Below the pieces are notes generated by a model that saw only the letters and a program-made list of their open reading frames with translations, made no database searches and was not told where the DNA came from. DNA of 25,408 bases from Nocardia sp. NRRL S-836. GTDB lineage: Bacteria; Actinomycetota; Actinomycetes; Mycobacteriales; Pseudonocardiaceae. A program made the translations under genes and the position numbers. The DNA is taken from the NCBI RefSeq assembly GCF_001279525.1, contig NZ_LGDY01000151.1, positions 1-25,408 of the forward strand, written 5' to 3'. Each line of letters begins with the position of its first letter. The first letter of the stretch is position 1. Positions 1-7,378 of this stretch are shown piece after piece.

Positions 1-430
1 GGGGGTGGGCTGTCGGCTCCGGGGGCGTCGGCGATGGCTTCGCAGGGGGTGCCAGCGGGGGTGGGATCGTCGCCTGCGCCGTTGTCCGCGTCGGCATCGC
101 CGGGGCGGGAGTTGTCGGGGATGGCAGCGCGGGGACTGGACGCGTCGGCGTCGACGGCGTCGGAACCGGAGTCGTCGTCGCCGAGACCGGAGTTGTTGGC
201 GTTGACGCCGTCGGGCCGCGAGCCGTCGTTGGGCTCGTCGGCCCTGGCCTCCTCCCCACCGGCTTCGTCGTCGCCGGCCTCGTCGTCGGTGGACCCGTCG
301 GCGTGCACGTTCCCCTGGGCCTCCTCGATGCCGGCTTCGTCGGCGCCGGTCTCGCCGACCTCGCCTACGCCAGGCTCGTCGCCGACCTCATCGGCGCCGA
401 AACTGTCGGTGCTGCCTGAGACGATGGGAG
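1..430. repeat. Low-complexity GTCG-rich degenerate repeat inside the fusion gene
   Basis: The stretch is dominated by degenerate tcg/gtcg/gccg runs. One clear imperfect direct repeat has a 72-bp step: a GGCCTCCTC-n4-CCGGCTTCGTCG block starts at 246 and again at 318. Because 72 is a multiple of three, copy changes keep the frame. Frame 1 reads Ser/Ala/Pro-rich. Frame 3 (codons starting 3, 6 and so on) is also open from base 3 to a TGA at 417-419 and reads Gly/Val/Ala-rich. The complementary strand in the same phase reads Asp/Glu/Gly-rich with no convincing start. The sequence alone does not say which reading is translated. Confidence 0.6.
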
Positions 431-1815
431 TGGGGGCCGAAACGCCCCCTGGGGGCCTGCCAGACGGGATCGATCCAGCACGTGCGGCTCCCGGCTTCGA
501 CGCCGTGGTGTGCGTGCAGGCGTTCGGCTGGGGCAGTGACGCGGACCAGCTGCGGTTGCTGCGGCGCGTGCGGTCGGTGCTCAAGCCCGGCGGGGTGCTG
601 GTGCTCGACCACTCCAACGCCACGGCGATCCTGCGCGACTACCGGTCGCACGCGGAAGCCGAGGTCGACGGGCACACGTTCACCTTCGAGCGCCGCTACG
701 ACCCGCTCACCGGGCGCAGCGGGGGAGAGGTGCGCGTGCAACGGCCTGATGGGTCGGCGTGTGTGTTGCGCGATGACGTCCGGCTGTACCACCCGGCGGA
801 GGTGGCGTCGCTGCTCGAACGTGCCGGGTTCGTCGTGGCGCGGGTCGACGCGGACTTCACGCCGGGGGCGCCGGTCACGGCGGACACGCGGTACGTCCAG
901 TTCGTCGCCACCACGCGGGTGTCGGCGCTGGAGGGGCACCGCGGGGCCGCCGAGGGGGTGGACCTGCGGTGGGCGCCGGACGAGGTGGAGTTCGTGCGGC
1001 CCGCGATCGAGCGGGCCTGGGCGTCGTTGGCCGACGTGCCGGAGACGGCTCGGCGGTACGACGTGGCCGATCCGTACGGGGCGAAGGCGGCTCCGGTGCT
1101 GCAGCGGTACTTCGGGATGTTCCTGGAGCCCGAGCAGGTCACGTGCGGTGCGGGTGCGACGGGGTTGCTCAGGTCGCTGGCGGCGCTCGCGGTCGACGGG
1201 TTCACCTGCACCGGCCACCCGGAGTTCGCGCTGGCCGCGGCCGAGCTCGGGGCGCCGCGGGGCGGGGCGGTCGTGGTCGTGGACCGGCCGGGGGTGTCCG
1301 GCGAGGTCATGGGGCTGGACGAGATCAGGGAGCTCGAGGCCGACGTCGTCATCGTCGACGAGACGTGTGCCGCCTACCTGGAGCCGCACGACAGCGCGGT
1401 CCGGTTGTTGCCGCACCGGCGTGGGCTCGTCGTCGTCAGGAGCATGTCCAAGGGGTACTGCTGCGGCGGGTTGCGGGTCGGGTTCGCGTTGGCGTCGAAG
1501 GACATCGCCCGGCGGGTGCGTGAGGTCGCCGCGCCGCTCGCCGTGTCGGCGCTGTCACTGGACCTCAGCCTTGCGCTGCTGGGGCAGGGGGACGTGCTGC
1601 GGCCGTTGCGGGAGCGGATCAGGGCGGTGAAGCCGTCGTTCGTGGACCTGCTGCCCGAGGTGGCACCGGGCGACCCGCGGGTGCCGTGGGTGCGGGTGCC
1701 GGCGTCGGTGGAGGGGTGGCTGGCGGAGCGCGGGTTGCGGGGCAAGGCGCTCCCGGACGGGATCAGGCTGTCGGTGCCGTTGTCGGAGCGGCGGCGCAGG
1801 GCGGTGCTCGGGTGA
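1..1815 (+). CDS. SAM methyltransferase-aminotransferase fusion, 5' end cut off
   Basis: The frame is open from base 1, so the true start lies outside the window; the first in-frame ATG (34) would give 593 residues. Numbering from that ATG, residues 1 to about 140 are a Ser/Ala/Pro-rich low-complexity stretch. About 150-300 is the C-terminal part of a class I SAM methyltransferase (FDAVVC motif, then VLKPGGVLVLDH, typical of motifs IV and VI). About 310-593 is a fold-type I PLP aminotransferase resembling histidinol-phosphate aminotransferases: VIVDE supplies the Asp that contacts the pyridine, and RSMSKGY carries the likely Schiff-base Lys473. The glycine-rich SAM motif I is not visible in frame, so it is either upstream or lost in the low-complexity stretch. 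The stop overlaps the next start (GTGA), so the two genes are translationally coupled. The fusion suggests methylation and transamination of an amino-acid-like substrate; the substrate is unknown. Confidence 0.8.
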   Translation, partial: GGGLSAPGASAMASQGVPAGVGSSPAPLSASASPGRELSGMAARGLDASASTASEPESSSPRPELLALTPSGREPSLGSSALASSPPASSSPASSSVDPSACTFPWASSMPASSAPVSPTSPTPGSSPTSSAPKLSVLPETMGVGAETPPGGLPDGIDPARAAPGFDAVVCVQAFGWGSDADQLRLLRRVRSVLKPGGVLVLDHSNATAILRDYRSHAEAEVDGHTFTFERRYDPLTGRSGGEVRVQRPDGSACVLRDDVRLYHPAEVASLLERAGFVVARVDADFTPGAPVTADTRYVQFVATTRVSALEGHRGAAEGVDLRWAPDEVEFVRPAIERAWASLADVPETARRYDVADPYGAKAAPVLQRYFGMFLEPEQVTCGAGATGLLRSLAALAVDGFTCTGHPEFALAAAELGAPRGGAVVVVDRPGVSGEVMGLDEIRELEADVVIVDETCAAYLEPHDSAVRLLPHRRGLVVVRSMSKGYCCGGLRVGFALASKDIARRVREVAAPLAVSALSLDLSLALLGQGDVLRPLRERIRAVKPSFVDLLPEVAPGDPRVPWVRVPASVEGWLAERGLRGKALPDGIRLSVPLSERRRRAVLG

Positions 1816-3464
1816 GGCTCCAGCAGCTGGTGGACAGGTGCTACGGCGCGTTCGACGCCGAGGCGGCCATGGGGCACGTGAAGGCGTTGTGCGAGTTCGA
1901 CCGCTACCAGGTGTCGGCGGGGCTGCAGGCGGCGGCGGAGTACGTGGCGGACCGGGTGCCGTTGCGGGACGTCGAGATCCGCCAGCACCACCCGGAGGGC
2001 CGCTGGTGGACGTTCCGCGGGCCGCCCTCGTGGACACCGGTGTCGGCGTCGTTGAGCGTCGGCGGGACCGACCTCGTGAGCTACCCGGAGCAGCCCTACG
2101 CCCTGGGGGCGTACTCGGCGGCCTGTGCGGGGCGCACGGTGCCCGTCAGCGCGGAAGCACTGCCGGGGGCGCTCGTGCTGGCCCCCGAGCTGTCGCCGCA
2201 CGAGCTGGCCGCCAGAGGGGTGTTCGGCTTCGTCACGCGCGCCGGGCGGGTCGAGCTGCCGCCGCACAGCCCGCTGGTGGCGTTCTGCGTGGACGAACAG
2301 CAGCTCGCCGTCCTGCGGCAGGCCGCGCAGGCACGGGTCTCGGTGGAGCTGGGGGAGCCGGTGCGGATGCCGGTGGTGACCGGCGTGCTGCCCGGCACCG
2401 GGCCGGAGCTGCTGCTGACCGCGCACCTGTGCCACCCGCGGCCCAGCGCCAACGACAACGCCTCCGGCGTGGCGGCGTTGATGGCTGTCGCGTCCCTGCT
2501 GCGCGACACCGCCGGTGCGCCCGTGCGGTTCGTGTGGGGGCCGGAGTTCGTGGGCACGGCGGCGTACCTGCAGCAGGCGCCGGTTCCGGCCGTCGCGGTC
2601 AACGTCGACATGGCGGGCGAGGACCAGGCGTTGTGCGGCGGCCCGCTGGTGATCGAGCGATCACCGGACGAGAAACCCTCGTACGTCACGGCGCTGGCGG
2701 AACGGGTCGCGGCGCTCATGCCGGGAACGCGGTCCTACAGCGGTGCCGTGCCGTGCGACGTGTGGGCGTGGCGGTCGGTACCGCACGTCGGTGCCTCGGA
2801 CCACGCGCTGGTGCCGTGCCCCAGCGTCGGCCTCAACCACTGGCCCGACCGGTTCAACCACACCAGGTTCGACACCTTCGACAAGGTGTCCGCCGAGGAG
2901 CTCCGCCGGACCACCACGCTCGCGGCATCGGTGATCGGTGCCATTCGGGTTGATGATGGCTCGCTCAAGGCGGACATCGCCGACGCGACGTCGGCGTGGG
3001 CGGCGGCCTACCTCGCGGGCGGGCTGCCCGGTGCGGCGCCGCGGCGGCAGCTGGAGTGGGACGAGCCGGTGTACGACCCGTGGGCCACGACGGCGGCGGC
3101 CCGGCGGCTCGCGCACCGCAGGGCCGTGGCGCAGGCGACGGTGGCCTCGCTGCGGCAGCCGCAGCAGCCGGTGGAACGGCACAGCGGCGGCATGGTGGCG
3201 TTCTGGGACGGGCCGTTCAACCTGCGCGCGCTCGCGCAGGACTGCTCGGAGAACGACCGCGCGTGGCTGGACGCGCGCATCGCCGAGGACCGCGGCGGTG
3301 CTTATGCGCGGATGTCGGCGCTGGCCAGGGGGATCGACGGACGGCGGTCGCGGTACTCGGTGGGGTGGTGGGCGGCGCTAGCCTCGGAGCTGACGGTTCC
3401 GGTCGCGTTCGCGCAGCGGTTCCTCGACGTGCTGTGCGCCGCGGGATGGGCGGGGGAAGCCTGA
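1812..3464 (+). CDS. M28/DUF4910-like zinc aminopeptidase-fold protein
   Basis: 550 residues from the GTG at 1812, which overlaps the previous stop by four bases (GTGA); the longer ATG-started reading from 1686 would lie inside the upstream gene. About 85-180 looks like a PA-type insert. The catalytic core has HLCHP (205-209), the ANDNASG motif around Asp215, GPE (Glu245), NVDMAGED (265-271) and a late His in NHTRFDTFDK (His350), the layout of two-zinc M28 peptidases and of the DUF4910 aminopeptidase-like family. The last ~95 residues, after an Ala/Arg-rich linker, look like a winged-helix add-on. There is no signal peptide, so it is cytoplasmic. Lying between a tailoring-enzyme fusion and an exporter, it may cleave or form an amide on a small product; that is inference, as DUF4910 substrates are mostly undefined. 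Confidence 0.85.
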   Translation: MRLQQLVDRCYGAFDAEAAMGHVKALCEFDRYQVSAGLQAAAEYVADRVPLRDVEIRQHHPEGRWWTFRGPPSWTPVSASLSVGGTDLVSYPEQPYALGAYSAACAGRTVPVSAEALPGALVLAPELSPHELAARGVFGFVTRAGRVELPPHSPLVAFCVDEQQLAVLRQAAQARVSVELGEPVRMPVVTGVLPGTGPELLLTAHLCHPRPSANDNASGVAALMAVASLLRDTAGAPVRFVWGPEFVGTAAYLQQAPVPAVAVNVDMAGEDQALCGGPLVIERSPDEKPSYVTALAERVAALMPGTRSYSGAVPCDVWAWRSVPHVGASDHALVPCPSVGLNHWPDRFNHTRFDTFDKVSAEELRRTTTLAASVIGAIRVDDGSLKADIADATSAWAAAYLAGGLPGAAPRRQLEWDEPVYDPWATTAAARRLAHRRAVAQATVASLRQPQQPVERHSGGMVAFWDGPFNLRALAQDCSENDRAWLDARIAEDRGGAYARMSALARGIDGRRSRYSVGWWAALASELTVPVAFAQRFLDVLCAAGWAGEA

Positions 3465-4648
3465 TGTGGCGCAAGGTGCTGCGGGACCGGCGGTTGCGGG
3501 TGCTGTTCGTCGGGCAGGTGCTGAACATGTTCGGCAACACCGCGCTCGTCATCGCGCTGGGGATCTGGGTGCTGGAGCTCACCGGGTCCAGCGGCGCGGC
3601 CGGGGTGATCTTCTTCCTGGTCGCGGTGCCGACGCTGTGCGCGCCGTTCATCGGGTTGCTGGTGGACCGGTTCCCGCGCCGCACGGTGCTGATCTGGGCG
3701 GACCTCGGCGCGTGCGTGCTGGTGAGCCTGCTGGTGTTCTGGCCGTCGGTGTGGCTGATCTACGTCGTCACGCTCGGGTACGGGGTGTCGGCGCAGGTCT
3801 ACCGGGCGGCCCGCGGCGGGCTGGTGCACTCGATGGTGACCGCGGACGAGCTGGGTGACGTCAACTCGGTGTTCGGCGCGCTCAACCAGGGGCTGCGGAT
3901 CGTGGGACCGCTGGCGGGGGCGGGGGTGTTCGCGGCGTTCGGCGGCTCGGCGGTGGCGGCGCTGGACGCCGTGACGTACCTGGCGTCGATCGTGTCGCTG
4001 CTGATGCTGCGCGGGGTTCCTGACCTGACCAGGACGGCGGAGCGGGAACCGGTCGGGCCGGCGCTGCTGGCCGGGGTGCGGCACATCCTCGCCACGACGG
4101 CGTTGCGGCAGATGGTCGTCGCGGGCGCGGTGGCGTTCACCGGCGCCGGGATGATCAACGTGGCGGTGTTCGACCTCGTGACGACCGGGCTGGGCAGGGC
4201 ACCGGAGTTCCTCGGCGTGCTGGGCTCGGTGCAGGGCGCCGGCGCGGTGCTCGGGTCGTTCGTGGTCGGCGGGCTGATGCGGCGGCGCGGCGAGTTCGTG
4301 ACCGCGGCCACCGGTTTCCTGCTGAACGGCGCGGGGCTGGGGCTCGCGGCCACCGCGACGCTGCCCGCCGTGTGCGCGGGCGCGGTGCTGATCGGCCTGG
4401 GGCTGCCGATGATCCTGGTCGCCGCGGTCACCCTGGTGCAGCGCAGGACGCCCAACGAGGTGCAGGGACGGGCCATCGCGGCGTCCGAGGCGATGGTGGA
4501 CCTGCCGTACACGGTGGCGATCGGCGTCGCCACCGTGGTCATCAGCGCGGTCGGGTACTTCGCGATCTACGTGGTGCAGGCGGCGGTGTTCCTCGCCGTC
4601 GGGCTCGTGGTGCTGCGCATCCGCGATCAGGCCCGCCAGACGGCGTAG
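3464..4648 (+). CDS. MFS transporter, enterobactin-exporter-like
   Basis: 394 residues from the ATG at 3464, which shares its A with the preceding TGA (TGATG), so translation is coupled to the peptidase gene. The sequence shows about twelve hydrophobic segments and an MFS loop 2-3 signature (GLLVDRFPRRTVL, about residues 60-75), with the fold repeated in the second half. It resembles the MFS_3 group (EntS-like and macrolide exporters) found beside actinobacterial biosynthetic operons. The likely role is export of, or resistance to, the product of the two upstream genes. Its last 22 bases overlap the 3' end of the convergent phosphatase-superfamily gene. Confidence 0.9.
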   Translation: MWRKVLRDRRLRVLFVGQVLNMFGNTALVIALGIWVLELTGSSGAAGVIFFLVAVPTLCAPFIGLLVDRFPRRTVLIWADLGACVLVSLLVFWPSVWLIYVVTLGYGVSAQVYRAARGGLVHSMVTADELGDVNSVFGALNQGLRIVGPLAGAGVFAAFGGSAVAALDAVTYLASIVSLLMLRGVPDLTRTAEREPVGPALLAGVRHILATTALRQMVVAGAVAFTGAGMINVAVFDLVTTGLGRAPEFLGVLGSVQGAGAVLGSFVVGGLMRRRGEFVTAATGFLLNGAGLGLAATATLPAVCAGAVLIGLGLPMILVAAVTLVQRRTPNEVQGRAIAASEAMVDLPYTVAIGVATVVISAVGYFAIYVVQAAVFLAVGLVVLRIRDQARQTA

Positions 4649-5604
4649 GGCACGTCGAGCTCCTCAGCGCTCACACCGCCGTGCTCGAACCGCGCGGACG
4701 GATCCGGTACCGGGAACGCCGCCGAGGCCGCCACGGCCACCACAGGACCCGCTTCCGGCTGCGGCAGGCCGAGGTCGGACGCGTGGTGCACGGTTGCGGC
4801 GGCACCCAGCGCCGCCGCCACCCGGTCGAACACGGCCTCCAGCCGGTCCGGCTTCGGGTAGAGCCAGCGCACCCGGCCCGCGCCGCCGGACGGGATCACG
4901 CACTCCTCGCGCACGATCGCGTCCCACGCCTCGACCAGGCCCGGATCGGCCGCCACGGGCACCTGGCCGTGGTCGGAGTGCGCCACAACGGTCCAACCCT
5001 GTGCGGCCCAACGGGAAGCGTGTGCGTCCAGACGCAGCATCGCCTCGTGCACCGACTCGTCGTACCCGTGCCGGTGCACGTGGTCGTCGATGTTGACGTA
5101 GGTCCACAGGAAGCTGTGGTCGGCTGACACCTTGTCGAGATCCGCCACCACGTTCGCGACGAGCAGCGGCGGGTCCTCGGCCTGGGCGGTGAGTTTGTGC
5201 TGTGCCGGAGCGGGTATCCGGTTGCACCCGCGCAGCAGCGCCTGGGCCCAGGTGCCGTTCAGCAGGTCGATCTCGCGCGCCAGGACGGTGGCGCCGTGCC
5301 GTTCCAGCACGGTCGGCAGCACCGGGATCCGCGGCGAGCCGGTGATGGCGTGGACCAGACCGGATCCGTTGCGGTACACCATTCCCGGTACCCGGTGCAC
5401 GTCGGCGGGGACGCCTGTCAGCGCCGTCAGCCAGGCCGTCGCCGAGGTCGAGGGCATCGTGGAGGTGAGTGTGGAGATCTCGGCTTCGAGCCAGGTTTGC
5501 TTGGCCACGTCCGATGAGAGCCCGTCCACGGCGAGGACGATGACGCCTCTGTTCGCGTCGCGTAGCGCGTCCTCGAGCCGGGAAGGCACCTCTGCCAATG
5601 ACAT
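4627..5604 (-). CDS. Alkaline phosphatase superfamily hydrolase
   Basis: 325 residues from the ATG at 5604; longer upstream readings would cross into the divergent Ppx gene. It has the complete metal-site layout of the nucleotide pyrophosphatase/phosphodiesterase type: Asp27 in LAVDGL, a Ser/Thr nucleophile region (TMPSTSAT, 49-56), NIDDHVHRHG (171-180), HSDHG (209-213) and a final His in EHGGVS (307-312), a motif typical of the superfamily C-terminus. No signal peptide or membrane segment is seen, so it should hydrolyse a cytosolic phosphate or sulfate ester. It converges on the MFS gene with a 22-bp overlap. A TACAGT hexamer sits six bases before the ATG, suggesting a leaderless transcript. 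The substrate is unknown. Confidence 0.85.
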   Translation of the reverse strand: MSLAEVPSRLEDALRDANRGVIVLAVDGLSSDVAKQTWLEAEISTLTSTMPSTSATAWLTALTGVPADVHRVPGMVYRNGSGLVHAITGSPRIPVLPTVLERHGATVLAREIDLLNGTWAQALLRGCNRIPAPAQHKLTAQAEDPPLLVANVVADLDKVSADHSFLWTYVNIDDHVHRHGYDESVHEAMLRLDAHASRWAAQGWTVVAHSDHGQVPVAADPGLVEAWDAIVREECVIPSGGAGRVRWLYPKPDRLEAVFDRVAAALGAAATVHHASDLGLPQPEAGPVVAVAASAAFPVPDPSARFEHGGVSAEELDVPYAVWRA

Positions 5605-5719
5605 CGGGGCACTGTAACGCACTTCATCGGGTGACTTTGACCTGGTTGGGCGCTGAAAACTCGGGGAATCCGGTCCGATGGGGTAAAGAGGTACTTTACG
5701 AGTCGAGGGAAGGTGGGCG
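5605..5719. promoter_or_regulatory. Divergent promoter region with a GTAAAG/CTTTAC palindrome
   Basis: This 115-bp spacer separates two divergent genes. On the minus strand, TACAGT ends six bases before the hydrolase ATG. On the plus strand, bases 5683-5699 form a perfect inverted repeat, GTAAAG and CTTTAC around a 5-base loop. The right arm contains TACTTT (5692-5697), a good -10 candidate for the Ppx gene, and GGGAAGG lies just before its ATG at 5720. A palindrome overlapping the -10 suggests repressor control; the regulator is unknown. Confidence 0.4.
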
Positions 5720-6604
5720 ATGACGGTCGGGGTTCTGGACGTCGGGTGCTTCAGTGCACACCTGGTGATCGTGGAACGTGACCTGATGCGCCCGCTGGTG
5801 TCCCACAAGGTCCGGCTGCGGCTGGACCGCGAGCTGTCCGCCGACGGCGCCATCAGCGAGGCGGGCATCGAGTCGCTGTGTACCGCTGTGCGGGCCGCCC
5901 GCAAGGCCGCGGGGGATGCGCCGTTCCTGCCGTTCGCCACGTCGTGCGTGCGCGACTCCGCGAACGCCGACGAGGTGATGCGCACCGTGTCGCGCCGCAC
6001 CGGCGTGGAGCTGAAAGTGTTGTCGGGCAAGGAAGAAGCGCGCCTGTCGTACGCGGCGGCACGGCACTGGTTCGGCTGGGGCGCCGGACCGCTGGTGGTG
6101 CTCGACGTCGGCGGCGGCACGGTCGAGCTCGCGGCCGGCGACGGCGCCGAACCCGAGCACGCGGTCTCGTTGCCTTTGGGGGCAAGGACTTTGACCCGCT
6201 CCGGGCTGACCGTGACCGGCATGCGGGAAGAGGTGCGCGAGCGCATCGAGGCGGTGTTCCCGCGCTACGACGGCGCCCGCGCTGTCGGATGTTCCAAGGT
6301 GTTCCAGCAACTCGCGCGGCTGGCCGGCGACCGGCGTTCGGCCTCCTACGCCACGCGGCAGCTGCGGGCCAAGGACCTGGAGAAGTGGATCCCCCGGCTG
6401 GCCAGGTTGTCGGTGCGGGAACGTGCCGCTCTGCCGGGAATCTCCCGGCACCGCGCGCGGCAGTCACTGGCAGGGGCGGTGGTGGCCGAGGCGCTGATGC
6501 GCGCCACCGGGCACGACGTCGTGGACATCTCGCCTTGGTCCACCAAGGAAGGCTTGCTGTTGAACCTGGTCGAACGGTCCCGCAGGGTCGCTTCCGCGGC
6601 CTAG
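5720..6604 (+). CDS. Ppx/GppA family phosphatase (exopolyphosphatase or pppGpp phosphohydrolase)
   Basis: 294 residues from the ATG at 5720. It belongs to the actin-like ASKHA fold: phosphate-1 loop VLDVGCFS (5-12), ATSCVRDS (73-80), SGKEEA carrying the catalytic Glu, and phosphate-2 loop LDVGGGTVEL. The ~300-residue length matches the short actinobacterial Ppx1/Ppx2 proteins, which lack the C-terminal HD-like domain of E. coli PPX. Known members hydrolyse polyphosphate or pppGpp, linking the gene to stringent and phosphate stress. The first loop has Cys-Phe where Ser/Thr-Asn is usual (DxGTNS), an odd variant. Its TAG stop shares the palindrome CTAG (6601-6604) with the stop of the convergent STAS gene, so no terminator separates them. 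Confidence 0.9.
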   Translation: MTVGVLDVGCFSAHLVIVERDLMRPLVSHKVRLRLDRELSADGAISEAGIESLCTAVRAARKAAGDAPFLPFATSCVRDSANADEVMRTVSRRTGVELKVLSGKEEARLSYAAARHWFGWGAGPLVVLDVGGGTVELAAGDGAEPEHAVSLPLGARTLTRSGLTVTGMREEVRERIEAVFPRYDGARAVGCSKVFQQLARLAGDRRSASYATRQLRAKDLEKWIPRLARLSVRERAALPGISRHRARQSLAGAVVAEALMRATGHDVVDISPWSTKEGLLLNLVERSRRVASAA

Positions 6605-6954
6605 CGGGTGTTCGCCAGCGCTGTCACGGCGTTGTCGACGCTGCCGAAGATGAGCAGCAACTGGTCGACCGCGGTCATCTGCAGCGGCCGCAACACGATC
6701 CTGCTGTCGCTGACCACACCGAAGCGGACACCGAGCTCGTCGGCCGTGTTCTGGGTCTCCACGAGCGTGCGGATGCCACCGGATCCGAAGAAGCGGACTT
6801 CACGCAGATCGACGACCAGCGCGGGCGGCTTGCGGTCCAGCAGGGCGGCGAGGTTGCTGGTGACCGGGGCGGAGGACATCATGTCGATCTCGCCCGAGAG
6901 GGAGACGACCGGGATGGACTGGACGTAGGTCGTTCGCTGTTGAAGTTGTTTCAT
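6601..6954 (-). CDS. STAS-domain anti-sigma factor antagonist, divergent phosphosite
   Basis: 117 residues from the ATG at 6954, chosen because AGGAG lies just upstream; longer readings add a non-conserved tail. It is a single STAS domain, in which an unphosphorylated antagonist binds its RsbW-type kinase and frees a sigma factor. GEIDMMSS (21-28) is the usual beta2 segment. The region normally reading D-S-[ST]-G is FGSGG here (Ser58): the Ser survives, but the preceding Asp is Gly and the following Ser/Thr is Gly. Either phosphorylation is altered, or this member acts as a sensor or RsbR/S-type variant. It lies downstream of the RsbW-like and DUF6480 genes on the same strand, across a 194-bp gap. 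Confidence 0.85.
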   Translation of the reverse strand: MKQLQQRTTYVQSIPVVSLSGEIDMMSSAPVTSNLAALLDRKPPALVVDLREVRFFGSGGIRTLVETQNTADELGVRFGVVSDSRIVLRPLQMTAVDQLLLIFGSVDNAVTALANTR

Positions 6955-7148
6955 AAGGGACTCCTGTCCACACCGACCGTACGGCCTCGGCACGACACCC
7001 ACAACCCGAGCCGGTTTTCCCCAGGCCAAGCCGGGTGCACGGAGGGTGACCGACCCGCGCGGCAGCAGCCGTCGCTCCGACCGCGGAAGGCGGTCAGGTC
7101 ACCGGTGCGAAGGACAGGGACCACGCCGTTCGTGGTGCACCGGGTTCA

Positions 7149-7358
7149 TCACATCAGGAACGCCCGTGTGATCAACATCGCGGCCACGAGCACCGCGAAG
7201 ATGGCGATCAGGACGATCGCGATCCGCCCGAGGTGTTTCGGCGGCGTCGCTTCCTGATGGGACAGACCCGAGGTCTGCCCGGCTTCCGGAGGGGTGTCTC
7301 CCGGTTGCACCCCACCGCCGGGCTCGAGTCCCGGTGTGCGTTCTGGATCAGCGGTCAT
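7149..7358 (-). CDS. DUF6480-like small membrane protein
   Basis: 69 residues from the ATG at 7358. The N-terminal ~43 residues are soluble and Pro/Gly-rich, with the family-typical PERTPGLEPGGGV and PGDTPP motifs; one hydrophobic helix (about 48-67) ends the protein. I recognise this layout from a widespread actinobacterial family of small proteins (DUF6480), whose function is unknown. It starts 20 bp after the stop of the RsbW-like gene on the same strand, so the two are probably cotranscribed, which suggests a link to envelope or general stress. Confidence 0.8.
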   Translation of the reverse strand: MTADPERTPGLEPGGGVQPGDTPPEAGQTSGLSHQEATPPKHLGRIAIVLIAIFAVLVAAMLITRAFLM

Positions 7359-7378
7359 AGGGGCAGAGGTACCCGTTT

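Noticed and set aside
1..440. Minus-strand Asp/Glu/Gly-rich frame that could be an acidic low-complexity protein running off the left edge
   Set aside because: No convincing start or ribosome-binding site was found upstream. It overlaps a gene clearly coding on the other strand, and acidic composition is expected from the complement of tcg/gtc repeats.
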